The notes beneath the pieces are model-generated. The model made no database searches, had not been told where the DNA came from, and was given only the letters and a program-made list of their open reading frames with translations. From assembly GCF_029784135.1 (NCBI RefSeq), contig NC_073746.1, positions 14,522,416 to 14,586,415 on the forward strand: a DNA stretch of 64,000 nt, written 5' to 3'. Below, one piece after another: positions 1-9,365 of this stretch. Numbering within the stretch: the first letter of the stretch is position 1; every line of letters starts with the position of its first letter. Source of the DNA: Toxorhynchites rutilus septentrionalis (lineage: Eukaryota > Arthropoda > Insecta > Diptera > Culicidae). The position numbers and the translations under genes were made by a program.

Positions 1-1150
1 TCATAGTTTGATGAAGCAGTTCGTCCGAGTCTTGATTGTCAGCGATCATGTGCACCATACATTGCGCTGCAGCTACTTTGTCATCACAGCCAAGTCCACC
101 ACAGATTGTCCAACCGATGCGTGTTTTCATAGCTATCGGTTCCTCAAGCTTCCCTTCTCTGCATTTTAGAACCATTCCGATCGAGGCGTGTTTCATACCG
201 ATCAGAATGCGTGGCTGGGCGTCACTGTACGAATCAGTAGGCAGTCCACGGAGGTGGGGATATATTCTTTCTAGATAAGCTACATCCAGCGTTTGGATTG
301 GTAGCAAAAGTTCCTTCACCGTTCTAACGGATGTGAGAGGAAACCTTTTGTCTTGGTGGTGAACTCCGGCGATATCGAGACTAACGAGGCGAGAATTCTT
401 TTCATCGCGCTGCGTTCCACCAGTCCATCGTAAACACAGAGGCTGTTCAACACCTTCAAGTTTGAGCTCATTCGCTAACTCTTGATCAATAAGGGTTAAT
501 TCTGATCCTTCATCGAAGAATGCAAACGCCTGAATGGTTCGATTCTTTCCGTGAAGCACAACTGGCAGATAGCGAAATAGAACGGAACTGGAATTTGTAC
601 GATGAACGTTGCAGTCGTGCGATTGCCTGCTAGTTCCTTCCTGACAGGACGGTAGAACCGTGTGCTGTGAAGAAACCCTCGTGGTTGGCGGCACAGCCTT
701 TTGTTCATTGTGAAGCAATTCGTGATGCTTCAATGTGCATCCTGATCTCCCACATAGCTTTGCTTTGCATGTGCCGTTGTGGACACGAAAACATCTACGA
801 CAGAGCCCATGCTCTCTAACCGCGGCCCATCGTGAATCCCTGGAAAGTTCCAAGAATTGCTTGCATTTTTCGATCGCTCTACATCTCCCTCTGCATATCT
901 TGCACGATTCGTTGATTACGTGCGTTCTCTCAGCATCCAGCTTCGTTGAAACCGTGAATGGTGTATCACCGGATGTCTCGCTGTGTGCGTTTACAAAGGC
1001 ATTTCCCTTTTTGGACGCACGAAAATCGCTACGGATTAATTTCGCTTCCTGAGGCGGAATCGCAATCATGCTAGCAGCCTCGGCCAATGAATATACCCAG
1101 TTTCCGAACGCAGCCAAATTAACATTCGGGATAGTTTGTCTGTAGCGAGC
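1..1150 (-). pseudogene. BEL/Pao pol N-terminal part (zinc knuckle, aspartic protease), cut by window edge
   Basis: On the minus strand the gag frame stays open from the TGA at 1151-1153 to the window edge. It encodes Cys/His clusters (around 720-900) in the pattern usual between BEL gag and protease. Next comes a retropepsin-like stretch with the motif FFDEGSELTLID (about 490-520), followed by typical DUF1758 protease sequence. In BEL/Pao elements this part of the polyprotein gives nucleic-acid binding and polyprotein cleavage in the cytoplasmic particle. Reverse transcriptase and integrase would lie beyond the left edge. No stop interrupts the frame here apart from the TGA, so decay is recent or the only lesion is that codon. 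The family assignment is secure; whether the copy is dead depends on the TGA. Confidence 0.8.
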
Positions 1151-2557
1151 TCAGTCCAGCTTGATGTTGGCAGGGAGTTTCGCGACGAGCTGGTGCAACA
1201 ATGAGATGTTGTATAAATACTCCTCCAAGCCACATGCGTCAACCGTCGCACAGAAATTTCGGACGTTAACAGCGAAATCCACAATCGTGTCGAGTTTATC
1301 CTCCCTTATCGCTGGCAAACAATTGATTTTCGAGATCAGAGAGTGTACTATCGACTCCGGCTGTCCAAACAGCATACGCAGTGTATCCATCACACATCGA
1401 ATGTTTGACGGATGCATAAGTAAGCATTTCACTGCTTCGTACGCCTTGCCCTTCAGGCACCGCTGTAGTCGAATGGTGTTTTCTTCTGATGAGAATCCGC
1501 ACATTGTCGTGGTACTATTGAAGGTTGACAAAAAAAAAACCGGCCATTCTTCGGGATGGCCCGAGAATGTGGGCAGGTCCCTAGATATTGACTGTCGAGC
1601 AGCAAGCTGTTGACTATTCAGCGGGTTATGCTGTCTAGGGAGCTCCGGTAACTCCATGTTGTGCATCAATGTAGGTTGAGGGACATTCTGTGGCCTTGGA
1701 ACGTACGGAAGTCTATTATCATCAACTGGAGCAGGAATGTTATTGTCTGGTACCGCGATGTCTCGCACAGCATTCGGTGGAACTTCATCCAACCTTCCTT
1801 CTTCGAGCATCGTATTGTTTTGTTCCACCCACTCGTGGATTTCACTGCCTCCACCGTACGCTGATCCATCTTGCTCGCTCATTTGTTCGAGGATACTGTA
1901 TTTTTCCGTAATGAATTCACGTTTGAGAGCATATTCTTCCTCCAATTTCTGTAGTTGAAGTTTAAGGGAACGACGAGAGCCAGTTGACTGCGCTTTTTCC
2001 CTAGGTGTTTCGGTAGTTACAACCTCCTTTTGAGGTGGCGCAATCGCCTGGTGTGGTTGTGCGACTGGTGGCGCACCTGCTTGATTTTTCAAGGATGAAT
2101 TTGGCTTAGACAGCACAGCTGATGAAACAGTTTCCTTTTTAGCAGAACTCCTGGTTACACGTATGTTCTGTTGCGGTGGTATTACTCCTTGTACGTTCGG
2201 GTGTTGCTTTCCTGCATTTTTGACACCACTCGTTGTTGCGATTTGCTGATCGGCGGTTGAACTTGTTTGCTGGTTCCCGGTTGCAGCTGCGCATTTGGGA
2301 CAGCACCAGCACTTGTCTCCAACTTCATCCGTCATACAAATACAACGGTAATGGTACCAATCGTGACAGAGGTTGCACTTAACCATTTCGTTAGTGTCAG
2401 GACCTCTACATATTTTGCATGTTCGCCCTGATAGAGTCGTTTCCACATTTTCCGCTGTTGTCACCACATGCACACCATCAATATTTGCTCCACGATTTGT
2501 GTGTGCCTTTTCGGGAACAGCATCCGTGACCGGCTTATTACCATTACGGTTCGACAT
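1151..2557 (-). CDS. BEL/Pao retrotransposon Gag with N-terminal PHD finger
   Basis: This 468-residue ORF starts at the first ATG of the open frame. Residues 47-89 form a C4HC3 PHD-type zinc finger: C47, C50, C61, C64, H69, C72, C86 and C89, with W84 before the last pair. A low-complexity Q/S/T/P region follows, then a predicted coiled coil (about 197-225, LQKLEEEYALKREF). The BEL Gag DUF1759 domain occupies about 330-468, beginning DLPTFSGHPEEWPVFF. DUF1759 is the particle-forming part of BEL Gag. A PHD finger at the Gag N-terminus suggests chromatin or protein contact, which is inference. The frame ends in a TGA after LPANIKLD, at a place where this family normally has a tryptophan, and then continues into pol. 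Confidence 0.88.
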   Translation of the reverse strand: MSNRNGNKPVTDAVPEKAHTNRGANIDGVHVVTTAENVETTLSGRTCKICRGPDTNEMVKCNLCHDWYHYRCICMTDEVGDKCWCCPKCAAATGNQQTSSTADQQIATTSGVKNAGKQHPNVQGVIPPQQNIRVTRSSAKKETVSSAVLSKPNSSLKNQAGAPPVAQPHQAIAPPQKEVVTTETPREKAQSTGSRRSLKLQLQKLEEEYALKREFITEKYSILEQMSEQDGSAYGGGSEIHEWVEQNNTMLEEGRLDEVPPNAVRDIAVPDNNIPAPVDDNRLPYVPRPQNVPQPTLMHNMELPELPRQHNPLNSQQLAARQSISRDLPTFSGHPEEWPVFFLSTFNSTTTMCGFSSEENTIRLQRCLKGKAYEAVKCLLMHPSNIRCVMDTLRMLFGQPESIVHSLISKINCLPAIREDKLDTIVDFAVNVRNFCATVDACGLEEYLYNISLLHQLVAKLPANIKLD

Positions 2558-2954
2558 AATCCAGGTTATTCGACTAAACGAATTTTATAAACTGTTGGCG
2601 CACCGAAATAATATATTCTCCGTTTTTATAAATCCTTTGTATTTTCACTTGGATGAAGAATTATAAAATTCCTATAGGAATCAATATATGTAGTTCGATT
2701 ATGTTCTCTTCTTATACAATTGAAACTCACGTTTACTATTTCCACCCGATCAGTAAAGCTGATGAATGTTTTCTCGGGGTGCCAACTACGTTGAAGTGGC
2801 GAATTCAGATTATCGGTTACAAATTCCTAGATTAATCTGCTAGATTTAGAATATTTTTAAGTTAGGTATAATTTTTACTAGATTTAGGCAAAGTATTACC
2901 TTTTGACGAATATAACTAATGATAGCAATTAGATTTAAGTAGCGTTAGGATTAT
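2558..2954. other. AT-rich spacer, no gene seen
   Basis: I see no coding frame with recognisable content. A BEL leader or LTR is expected here from the adjacent gag start, but no TG...CA-bounded repeat could be recognised from a single copy. Confidence 0.5.
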
Positions 2955-3560
2955 TTGACACCGTACGTTTTGTATAAACTGTTAGATAGGTTCAATAGCT
3001 GTAAGTCAAACAAAACGCTGTACCCCACAACACGTACTACCCAGCCGGCGGTTGTGGCGATATTTCAACCAATAAAAAGTGCATGGAAGGCAGCAGTCTG
3101 TAACTGGCGAATAGACCACGGTGGAGTAGTATTGACCTTGGAAATTTTTCTGTCTTTACTGCAAAAAGCCATCGACTCAGGTATCACGATGTCCACTATC
3201 GTTAATGGTTTCCGCGTCTGTGGTCTGCATCCTTTTGGTCCAGAGATACAGAAACGGTGGATACAATGACAGATTGTACCAATGCTATGCGCGATGGTAA
3301 GGAAAAGACCGACGATATTGCAAATTTTCTTCAGGCTCTTCAGACACCAAAACGGAGCAAACATAATAGAAAATACACTCGAAAGTGAACAGAAAAAGAA
3401 AAATAAGAAGCACGCTGAAGATATGAAGGTACAGAAAGAGGGGCAGTTAAGGAACATAAAGAGGAATTGCGCAAACAGAAACATCTTGAAATATTGCAGA
3501 GGAAAAAAGAACGTGAATTAAACAGACTGTTCAGGCATTTAAAATCCGAGATGAGATAAA
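2955..3560 (+). pseudogene. pogo/jerky-type DDE transposase C-terminal remnant
   Basis: The frame at 2955-3269 ends in the block FQPIKSAWKAAVCNW followed by IVNGFRVCGLHPFGPEIQ. This is the hallmark C-terminal end of the DDE_1 domain (pogo/Tigger/jerky group of Tc1/mariner). After its stop, other frames to about 3560 encode a Lys/Arg/Glu-rich tail, as is common after this domain, so at least one frameshift has occurred. The helix-turn-helix and the catalytic Asp residues are absent, so the fragment is dead. It may derive from the same superfamily as the two pogo-type elements at 27.9 and 45.7 kb, though direct homology is not demonstrable because the retained parts do not overlap. Confidence 0.72.
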
Positions 3561-4589
3561 TTGGAGCTTCTTTAAGCGTGTCATACTGCAATACATCATA
3601 ACATCTTTAAATCCATGGAATGTACTATTGCACATGATGTTTAAAGACTCGAAAACCGTCATAAAACCTCCTGTGCTCGTAAAACAGAAGTCATCATATC
3701 CAAAATATTTTCACCGCTTGGATCGTGTGAGAAATGTGTTAAATGAATAAATTTTGGAATTTTGCTCTCTTGAAGTCCAAATCACATAAGACTTTTTTTA
3801 CTTATTTATATCTTGAAGAATGATACGGCTAGGTCATAATCGCAGCTGTGACGGGTTTCCTGATTTTGAACTCTGGCCAGGTGGTATCCCTATGTAGGAG
3901 GTTCAATCGAAAGATTTTTGTTCAACATCACAATGGGTTTTCTTTTATCAAAGTAAAACTAAAAAAGTTTACATGTTTTTGTATTTTTCTATGCGTTGTT
4001 ATGGGAATTGCAAAAAACCCTCCATACATATTTGCTTCCAACCGTTTTTTTGTCCAGTAAAATTATACAATATTTAATTAAATTGATGCTAAGTGGAAGT
4101 TAATAAATTAAGCTATCATTTGATTCCTTGACCCCTTGGTTCCTTGACAAAGTTACAGTGAGAAATGTGGGGTCATTCAGAACAACGGATCGCAGTATAA
4201 ATTAAATATCAAAATGCTATATTTTCGAATTCTTGCTTCAACACTATGTTTGTTTTTGGCTCTCCAGGTTTAAGGATCGCCTTAAATGAAATCATTGCCG
4301 CTAGGGTGGAAAACTTGAACCGGTTCTAACCGGCGACTAACTCAAGTGCTCAAAAATAAACCAAAGCCCATACCGCCTCTTTGGGTTGATAACAAGGTGT
4401 ATACAAAACACATCAAGACAACGGTTCCAATTTCTGTGTCGAGGTATTGTTAGCCCATTGCACAATGGTCCAGGAGATGCATTTAAGTGTAAATTAGCAT
4501 TTAGAGCTCGACAGTTATTCTCTAGACAAAAACTGTCTTCGACAAAGTTATTACATATGATAGCGCGCTCATTTTCATGTTATCAAAAA
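3561..4589. other. No gene seen
   Basis: This AT-rich stretch has only short shadow ORFs. No terminal repeats, tRNA-like boxes or transposase motifs were recognised. Confidence 0.5.
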
Positions 4590-4591
4590 TA

Positions 4592-5226
4592 GGGTGACCA
4601 AAAACGTCGATGAAATAGAAAGTCTAACTTTCTTATCTTCATAGATAGAGGTAAACATAGTTCGACAATGTTGTAGCCCCAGTTATTTGAGACATCTTTG
4701 TAGAACAAAGTTTTTTTTCTATCTCTTGAAATAACCGATATAGCGTCTTTTTTCTAAGTTGCGTCTAACTTTTATATTTCAAATTATACATACAAACTGC
4801 CTTCGAAAGACTTTTAGAACATACTAATACAAACATTTTTTGGTGCAGAACTTGTCAATATCTCAACTTCACTCAAAATTATTGATATTTCTTCCCAAAA
4901 ACTACGCTCTCTTCAATTGTTTGCCATTCTTTCTGGGACAAACATAATTTGTGGACGGAATTTGAAAGAACAAATTTCTATAGAATCTATACAATCTGTG
5001 ATTTTCAAAAATATGTTATTTTTTGCATTTGATTAAATTAAAATTGAAATCATGAGTTTTTGGGTGAAAACCCATCAATAACATTGAGCAGGATTAAGAT
5101 ATTGACAAATTCTGCATTGCAAAATGTTGGTATTGATAAGCTCTAAAAGTCGTACGAAGACAATTTTGATGTAGAATTTTAAATATAAAAGTTAGAGCAA
5201 AAAAAAAAGTTTTTTAATGGTCACCC
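4592..5226. mobile_element. MITE with long imperfect inverted halves, TA target duplication
   Basis: The ends are perfect 8-bp inverted repeats, GGGTGACC (4592-4599) and GGTCACCC (5219-5226). TA flanks both sides (4590-4591 and 5227-5228), as for Tc1/mariner-type insertions. Beyond the termini the two halves are imperfect inverted copies of each other. For example CTAACTTTTATATTT near 4770 pairs with its complement near 5185, and GCAGAACTTGTCAATATCT near 4845 pairs with its counterpart near 5105. No transposase coding is present. It lies in the presumed third intron of the receptor gene at 5.4-6.3 kb. Confidence 0.82.
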
Positions 5227-5412
5227 TAATGCAACCTAGGAAGCGCTAAATTGATGATATTAAAAGATAGAACTTCCTGTGGCTAGTTGTGCATAAATTG
5301 ATGAAGGAAGGAAGTTGAAGATGAAGGAAGTTCTTCACGACGTATACAAAACTTCATCCCGAATACGCTCAACCAATGTTTAAAACATAGTTATTTTATC
5401 AATTATCCTTAC

Positions 5413-6267
5413 CATCTTTATCCATCCACTCACGGAGAAAAACGAATGTTCCTCATCGATGTCAACGTGAACGATGGTGAACCTTGAGAGAACATGTAAA
5501 GATAAAACATACTTAGTTCCCACGTTGCCGTTGATCCAACGGAGCTATTGTATCTCACTTGACGCCACTTACTTCACATCAACATTGGTCACATTGTAGT
5601 GCTGTGCCGGTCGGATGGTGCGATCATAATTTTCTAGCAAATCGTGTTTCAACTTCTCCGGCCACGTTTGAGATAAGACTGCGCTACCGTTTTCGGCTGT
5701 AAGTGAAGGATAGAAACACATCGAACCCAACATCAACTGCATGTCGTTACATATATTGCGAAGATATTGTTCAATTCGCTTCGAGAGCTACCGGATGACC
5801 CGCGCCAGTCACTCTTATCAGCGGCTGTTGTGGTGATCGTGTTGGCATAGATATGGTTCTACTTTGTTTAAACTTTCTAGCACTCTGGTGGAATGCATTT
5901 GGAATGGGATCAATTTGTCGAATCGGCAGGAAGTATCCAATTTTTCAGCATCGTCATGCAAACTCGTCACTATTTTCACCAAACCGTCACCATTCAATGT
6001 CATTTCACTTTCTTCGTGCCTAAATTTATTACAACCGATTCAGTATCACAATTCAGATTGTTTCCTTTCCACTTCCCAAGATATCGGTTGTTTTTCTAGC
6101 TGAGTTAAAATTAGCCACATCCCTACTAGCACTGATAAGAATGATCTTTCACAGGATATATGCAAGCCGTAGTCAGCAATTTCACCAAACTTACAGGATG
6201 TATCTCCGGCGGAGCATAATCCTTTGAGACAAACGAACAACAGGATCACACAATAACCTCTGCCCAT
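5413..6267 (-). CDS. Cys-loop (nicotinic acetylcholine receptor-like) subunit, first three coding exons
   Basis: Three minus-strand exons join in phase. Exon 1 (6267-6195) encodes a signal peptide, MGRGYCVILLFVCLKGLCSA, with donor GTAAGT. Exon 2 (5696-5573) follows acceptor TTCACTTACAG. It encodes LKHDLLENYDRTIRPAQ and HYNVTNVDV, the conserved 'L..YD...RP....V..V.V' start of the extracellular ligand-binding domain, and ends at donor GTAAGT. Exon 3 (5482-5413) follows acceptor TTCTCTCAAG and encodes HVDIDEEHSFFSVSGWIKM, ending at donor GTAAGG. Exon-end phases (1+2, 2+1, 0) agree. The product would be a ligand-gated ion channel subunit of the plasma membrane; mosquitoes have divergent members like this. 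Downstream exons (Cys-loop, TM1-4) are not found in 1-5412 and may lie off the window or be lost. The specific subunit cannot be named. Confidence 0.8.
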
Positions 6268-6367
6268 TTTGAAAAAAATGGGGGGAAACACTTTCACTAA
6301 TCTGAACGAAAAAAGCACTCCCGGAACTCCCGAAACACTCACTCACCCGAACGACTGTCGAACGAGA

Positions 6368-6404
6368 ACTGGAGCTGGCCAGCGCCCGAGAGGAAGTTTT
6401 TATA
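6368..6404 (-). promoter_or_regulatory. TATA-box core promoter of the receptor gene
   Basis: On the minus strand TATAAAA (6404-6398) lies about 30 nt before an initiator-like CCAGTT near 6372. This leaves a 5' UTR of roughly 100 nt before the ATG at 6267. The spacing is that of a standard RNA polymerase II TATA/Inr promoter. Confidence 0.6.
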
Positions 6405-6419
6405 ATTCTGTGCGACAAT

Positions 6420-7260
6420 AATATGCGCAACCATTGATAAATAGCTCATTTGAATCTCGATTAGGGTAACACTTATGCCTGGAGTGGCCGTATGAGTGAG
6501 CATAAATCAAGAGCACCGAGCACCGAGTATTGTGCGTTGCCATTGTGAATGGGTTCTATATTCTTGGGTGTTATGACTTTTGTCAAATTGGCTGATGTTC
6601 GCTTTGTCATGTATATCAGCGAAATTAATTCGACAGTTAAAGAGTTAAGAATAGCGAAAGGAATAAGCAGGAATTGCGCAGATTATTAGCGATTCAGATG
6701 GTTAGATAAGTTATTTTGGGAGTGTTGAGTGTTATCAGTGGATCTTTTTTCGTCTGATTTGATTTTTGAATGAGCGATTTCAATTAATTTTACTTGAGCT
6801 AAATTTGAACCATGAAAGTTTGTATTGGGCTGCATGGCTCGCGATTCGAGTGCATTTGCATATTGTTACAGAAATTACTTTCATATGTGTTTTCTTACTG
6901 TCATGTAACATCAGTCTGCTAAAGCTAACTCAACATATCGTCCAACATTCAATTTCGCACTGCTTTCCTCAGAAATCCTGATGACGTGAATTTCCGTGGG
7001 TTACATATATGCGATTTTAGATGTTTTGACGTAGGATTACGTCTTTCGGGAACATATTGGGGTACAAATTGATAATCGAAAATCGAGGACATCGTGAAAA
7101 TTGTCCAATTTCAAACGCTTATTGCTCGGTCATCTCATAATGGATTGATGAATTTTTTGCGTCAATCGATTTCGGCACCTCATAACAATTTTTTATATTG
7201 AAGAAAATAATATATATCATCAAACTAACTATAGAACAATTGAAAAATCTCAACCCCTAT
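6420..7260. other. Upstream intergenic region
   Basis: No coding frame is recognisable. The palindromic motif GACGTAGGATTACGTC at 7029-7044 belongs to a motif seen again at 40.4, 41.9 and 51.7 kb. Regulatory sites for the receptor gene may lie here, but none can be named. Confidence 0.45.
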
Positions 7261-7261
7261 C

Positions 7262-7500
7262 CTAACGGAAATACCCACTTCTGATTGGTTGAAATTGACG
7301 ACACATGCGGCGGGTCCCTAACAGAGACATCAAATCCAAGCTGTCTGGGGGAAATCGGCATTTCAAGTACATGAAAGTAGGGGAAGCTTTTTCTCCTACC
7401 GAAATGTATTCCCTAACAGAGACATCTAAACCAAGCTGCCTGGGGGAAAACGGTATGGCAAATATATGCAAGTCGGGGGCATTTTTGTATTGCAAGTAAG
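7262..7500. repeat. Two-copy piece of a ~95-bp minisatellite-bearing dispersed repeat
   Basis: Two tandem units begin CCCTAACAGAGACATC (7316 and 7410), each followed by CAAGCTG(T/C)CTGGGGGAAA. The same unit, more degenerate and about five times over, lies at 51990-52520. The flank resembles it too (TCTGATTGGTTGAAATTGAC here, TTTTGATTGGCCCGATTTAC there). So the array is carried inside a dispersed element rather than being a local expansion. The short ORFs through it are shadows. Confidence 0.7.
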
Positions 7501-8199
7501 GTGAGTGATACGATTAATTCTAGCAAATAAAATTTAAATTTAAAACTTTAATGTTGGTTGCTTCGTGAAATTTCATGTCAATGACCGATCGTGTATTGTG
7601 AAAAATTTAGCACAAGTGTAAATGTAAAATTGTATATGGTAGCAGTTGTGTTAAAAATGACTTGATATATGAAACGGTTTAATTCAATTTTCATAAATAA
7701 AAACCAAGGTGTGTTCCCGCTCGAGAACAGTTTGGTTTAAGCTGTCTGTTTTGTTGTGTTCATTTTCACACAAGGAAAGTTTATACGGCGTGAGAAATTG
7801 TAAAAGTGAAGGAATATTAAAAAAGTGATTTCCCATATACTCTACATATAGTATTAGGTGTTGTTAGTCCAATTAAAATTTGCATTGGGTTTAATAAGCA
7901 CTCATAAAGTAAAAATTATAAAAGAAAATTACGTTTTTCATTTCAAATATGTAACATGTTTTTACTGATGAGAAAAATTGATAATTGTGTTCGGTATTGC
8001 TATTATCTTATATTACATTGGTGAGTTTTTTTTTCTTTATTTCATTCATACATATGACATGAGACATCTCGTCTAGGATCACAGAGAGCGGTTTTCATAA
8101 TATCTCGTTTCTTTTATCTGAAACGCACCATTCAACGACTGTTTACCTTCCTTCTGTCATCATCACTGGTAGAGTGAACAAACAATATCCAACAACCAA

Positions 8200-8355
8200 A
8201 CAAAACGGCTCTTTTCAGGGCTATCAAATCATTATCAAAGAGTTTAACGATGTAATTCTTCAAACATATCCAAAATCAACAGATAGCCTAGCGGAATCCT
8301 ACGTCAACTATGTGGTAGTGTCTCGGACACAACCCTCCTGTGACTTTTTTTTTTG
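8200..8355 (+). repeat. Dispersed repeat containing a histone mRNA 3' stem-loop-like hairpin
   Basis: GGCTCTTTTCAGGGCT (8207-8222) matches the metazoan histone mRNA 3' hairpin pattern (six-base stem, TTTC-type loop), with CAAAA before and ATCAAA after. About 100 bp further on, CCTACGTCAACTATGTGG and GTGTCTCGGACACAACC precede a T run. The second part recurs in reverse orientation at 40320-40390, so this is a dispersed family. No histone coding is seen. Confidence 0.55.
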
Positions 8356-8545
8356 CAGCATTATGTTGGTACTCATGTCTCTCACTTATGGCGACAAGTT
8401 CGGCTATTTCGAATGTTCACTTAATTTTGCATAGCTTGCACGTGTTTTGACATTTTTTTTTATTCTTATTCATTTTATTTATTTCATTTTCATCAGTTAC
8501 AATTCATTACCTGTGCTTTGAATTAGCATTTTCGTTTGCTAAAAT

Positions 8546-8630
8546 GACTAGAAAACCTTAACCTAACTTAACCTACCTTAACCTAATCTAAACAATACCT
8601 TAACCTTAACCTAATCTTAGCATTACCGAT
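8546..8630. repeat. Degenerate TTAACC-type short tandem repeat
   Basis: The stretch reads as irregular reiterations of CCTTAACCTAA (for example CTTAACCTAACTTAACCTAC). It resembles arthropod telomere-type sequence only in composition; Diptera lack TTAGG telomeres. It is taken as a simple repeat. Confidence 0.7.
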
Positions 8631-8659
8631 TACCCGCGGCAACTCGGGGTTAATAATTA

Positions 8660-8850
8660 AAGTATTACGAACCAGTGAAACCCAATTTCTCCAAGCAAAA
8701 CCTAACCGACCTTAGCAGATATTGGAAAATCCTTTGATTTTTTTTTCATTACCAGCATATTAAGAACTAGCGAAATTACTGCAAGCAAAGCCTAACTGAC
8801 CTTAGCAGATATTCAGAAACCCTTTGAATTGTTTTTCAATTTTTTTCTTA
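8660..8850. repeat. Two tandem copies of a ~90-bp unit
   Basis: CCTAACCGACCTTAGCAGATATT (about 8702) and CCTAACTGACCTTAGCAGATATT (about 8792) start two similar units. Each continues with AAACCCTTTGA or AATCCTTTGA and a T run. Confidence 0.65.
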
Positions 8851-9365
8851 TTGTTCCACCGTACTTCTCGTATTCCATCTTTGAACGCTATCAAATAATC
8901 ATTACGAGTCTTACCAAAATTGAATTTAATTGCCTCTACAGTAAGCCAGAGGGCAGCTTTCGATCTGTAATTTTTCAGAAATTTGTGACGCAATCAACTC
9001 CTCTGGGTCACTGTTTTTTTGTTTCATTCACAAATGCATTGCAGACTTGATCCACGACCAAACCGTCAAAGCTGAAGTACAAAGTTTTATCCTGTGTTTC
9101 TACACTAAAAATTTCACGTTGATTCGTTTTGCTTCAAAAAAGATTAAAAACAATTAGTGATACGCTTTGAACAAACCTCGTATTCTATTCAAAGTAATGA
9201 CTATTGGAAGCCGCACGTTTTTCCCATCTGTCAATCAATTCATGAAAAAACCCTTTTTTCCTACCAAGCCACTCATCAAGCCATTTTTGCACATTTCACA
9301 ATAAGAAGGAATCGATTAAAACAAGTATTCATCAGAAGTGCCAAAGCTTGTGAATACATCGCAGC

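Larger units (their letters stand above)
1..2557 (-). mobile_element. BEL/Pao LTR retrotransposon, 5' internal region
   Basis: The gag frame and the start of pol run leftward off the window, so the element's 3' two thirds lie outside. The 5' LTR should lie at coordinates above 2557, but I could not define LTR ends or a primer-binding site in 2558-2950. The LTR may be degraded, deleted or further away. The element lies on the same strand as the receptor gene at 5.4-6.3 kb and could sit in one of its downstream introns. Confidence 0.8.

Noticed and set aside
1161..1613. 150-residue plus-strand ORF
   Set aside because: Shadow of the BEL gag frame, with no independent homology.
2558..2950. BEL 5' LTR and primer-binding site
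   Set aside because: Expected from position, but no TG/CA-bounded unit or convincing tRNA complement could be identified with only one copy in view.
3065..3484. 139-residue minus-strand ORF rich in F/C/L
   Set aside because: Antisense of the pogo C-terminal remnant and its lysine-rich tail.
5818..6342. Minus-strand ORFs continuing past receptor exon 1 (98 and 61 residues)
   Set aside because: They are intron read-through; the GTAAGT donor at 6194 and the acceptor at 5697 give the phase-consistent receptor peptide instead.
8546..8630. Telomere or interstitial telomeric repeat
   Set aside because: The unit is irregular TTAACC, not TTAGG, and flies and mosquitoes do not use TTAGG telomeres.
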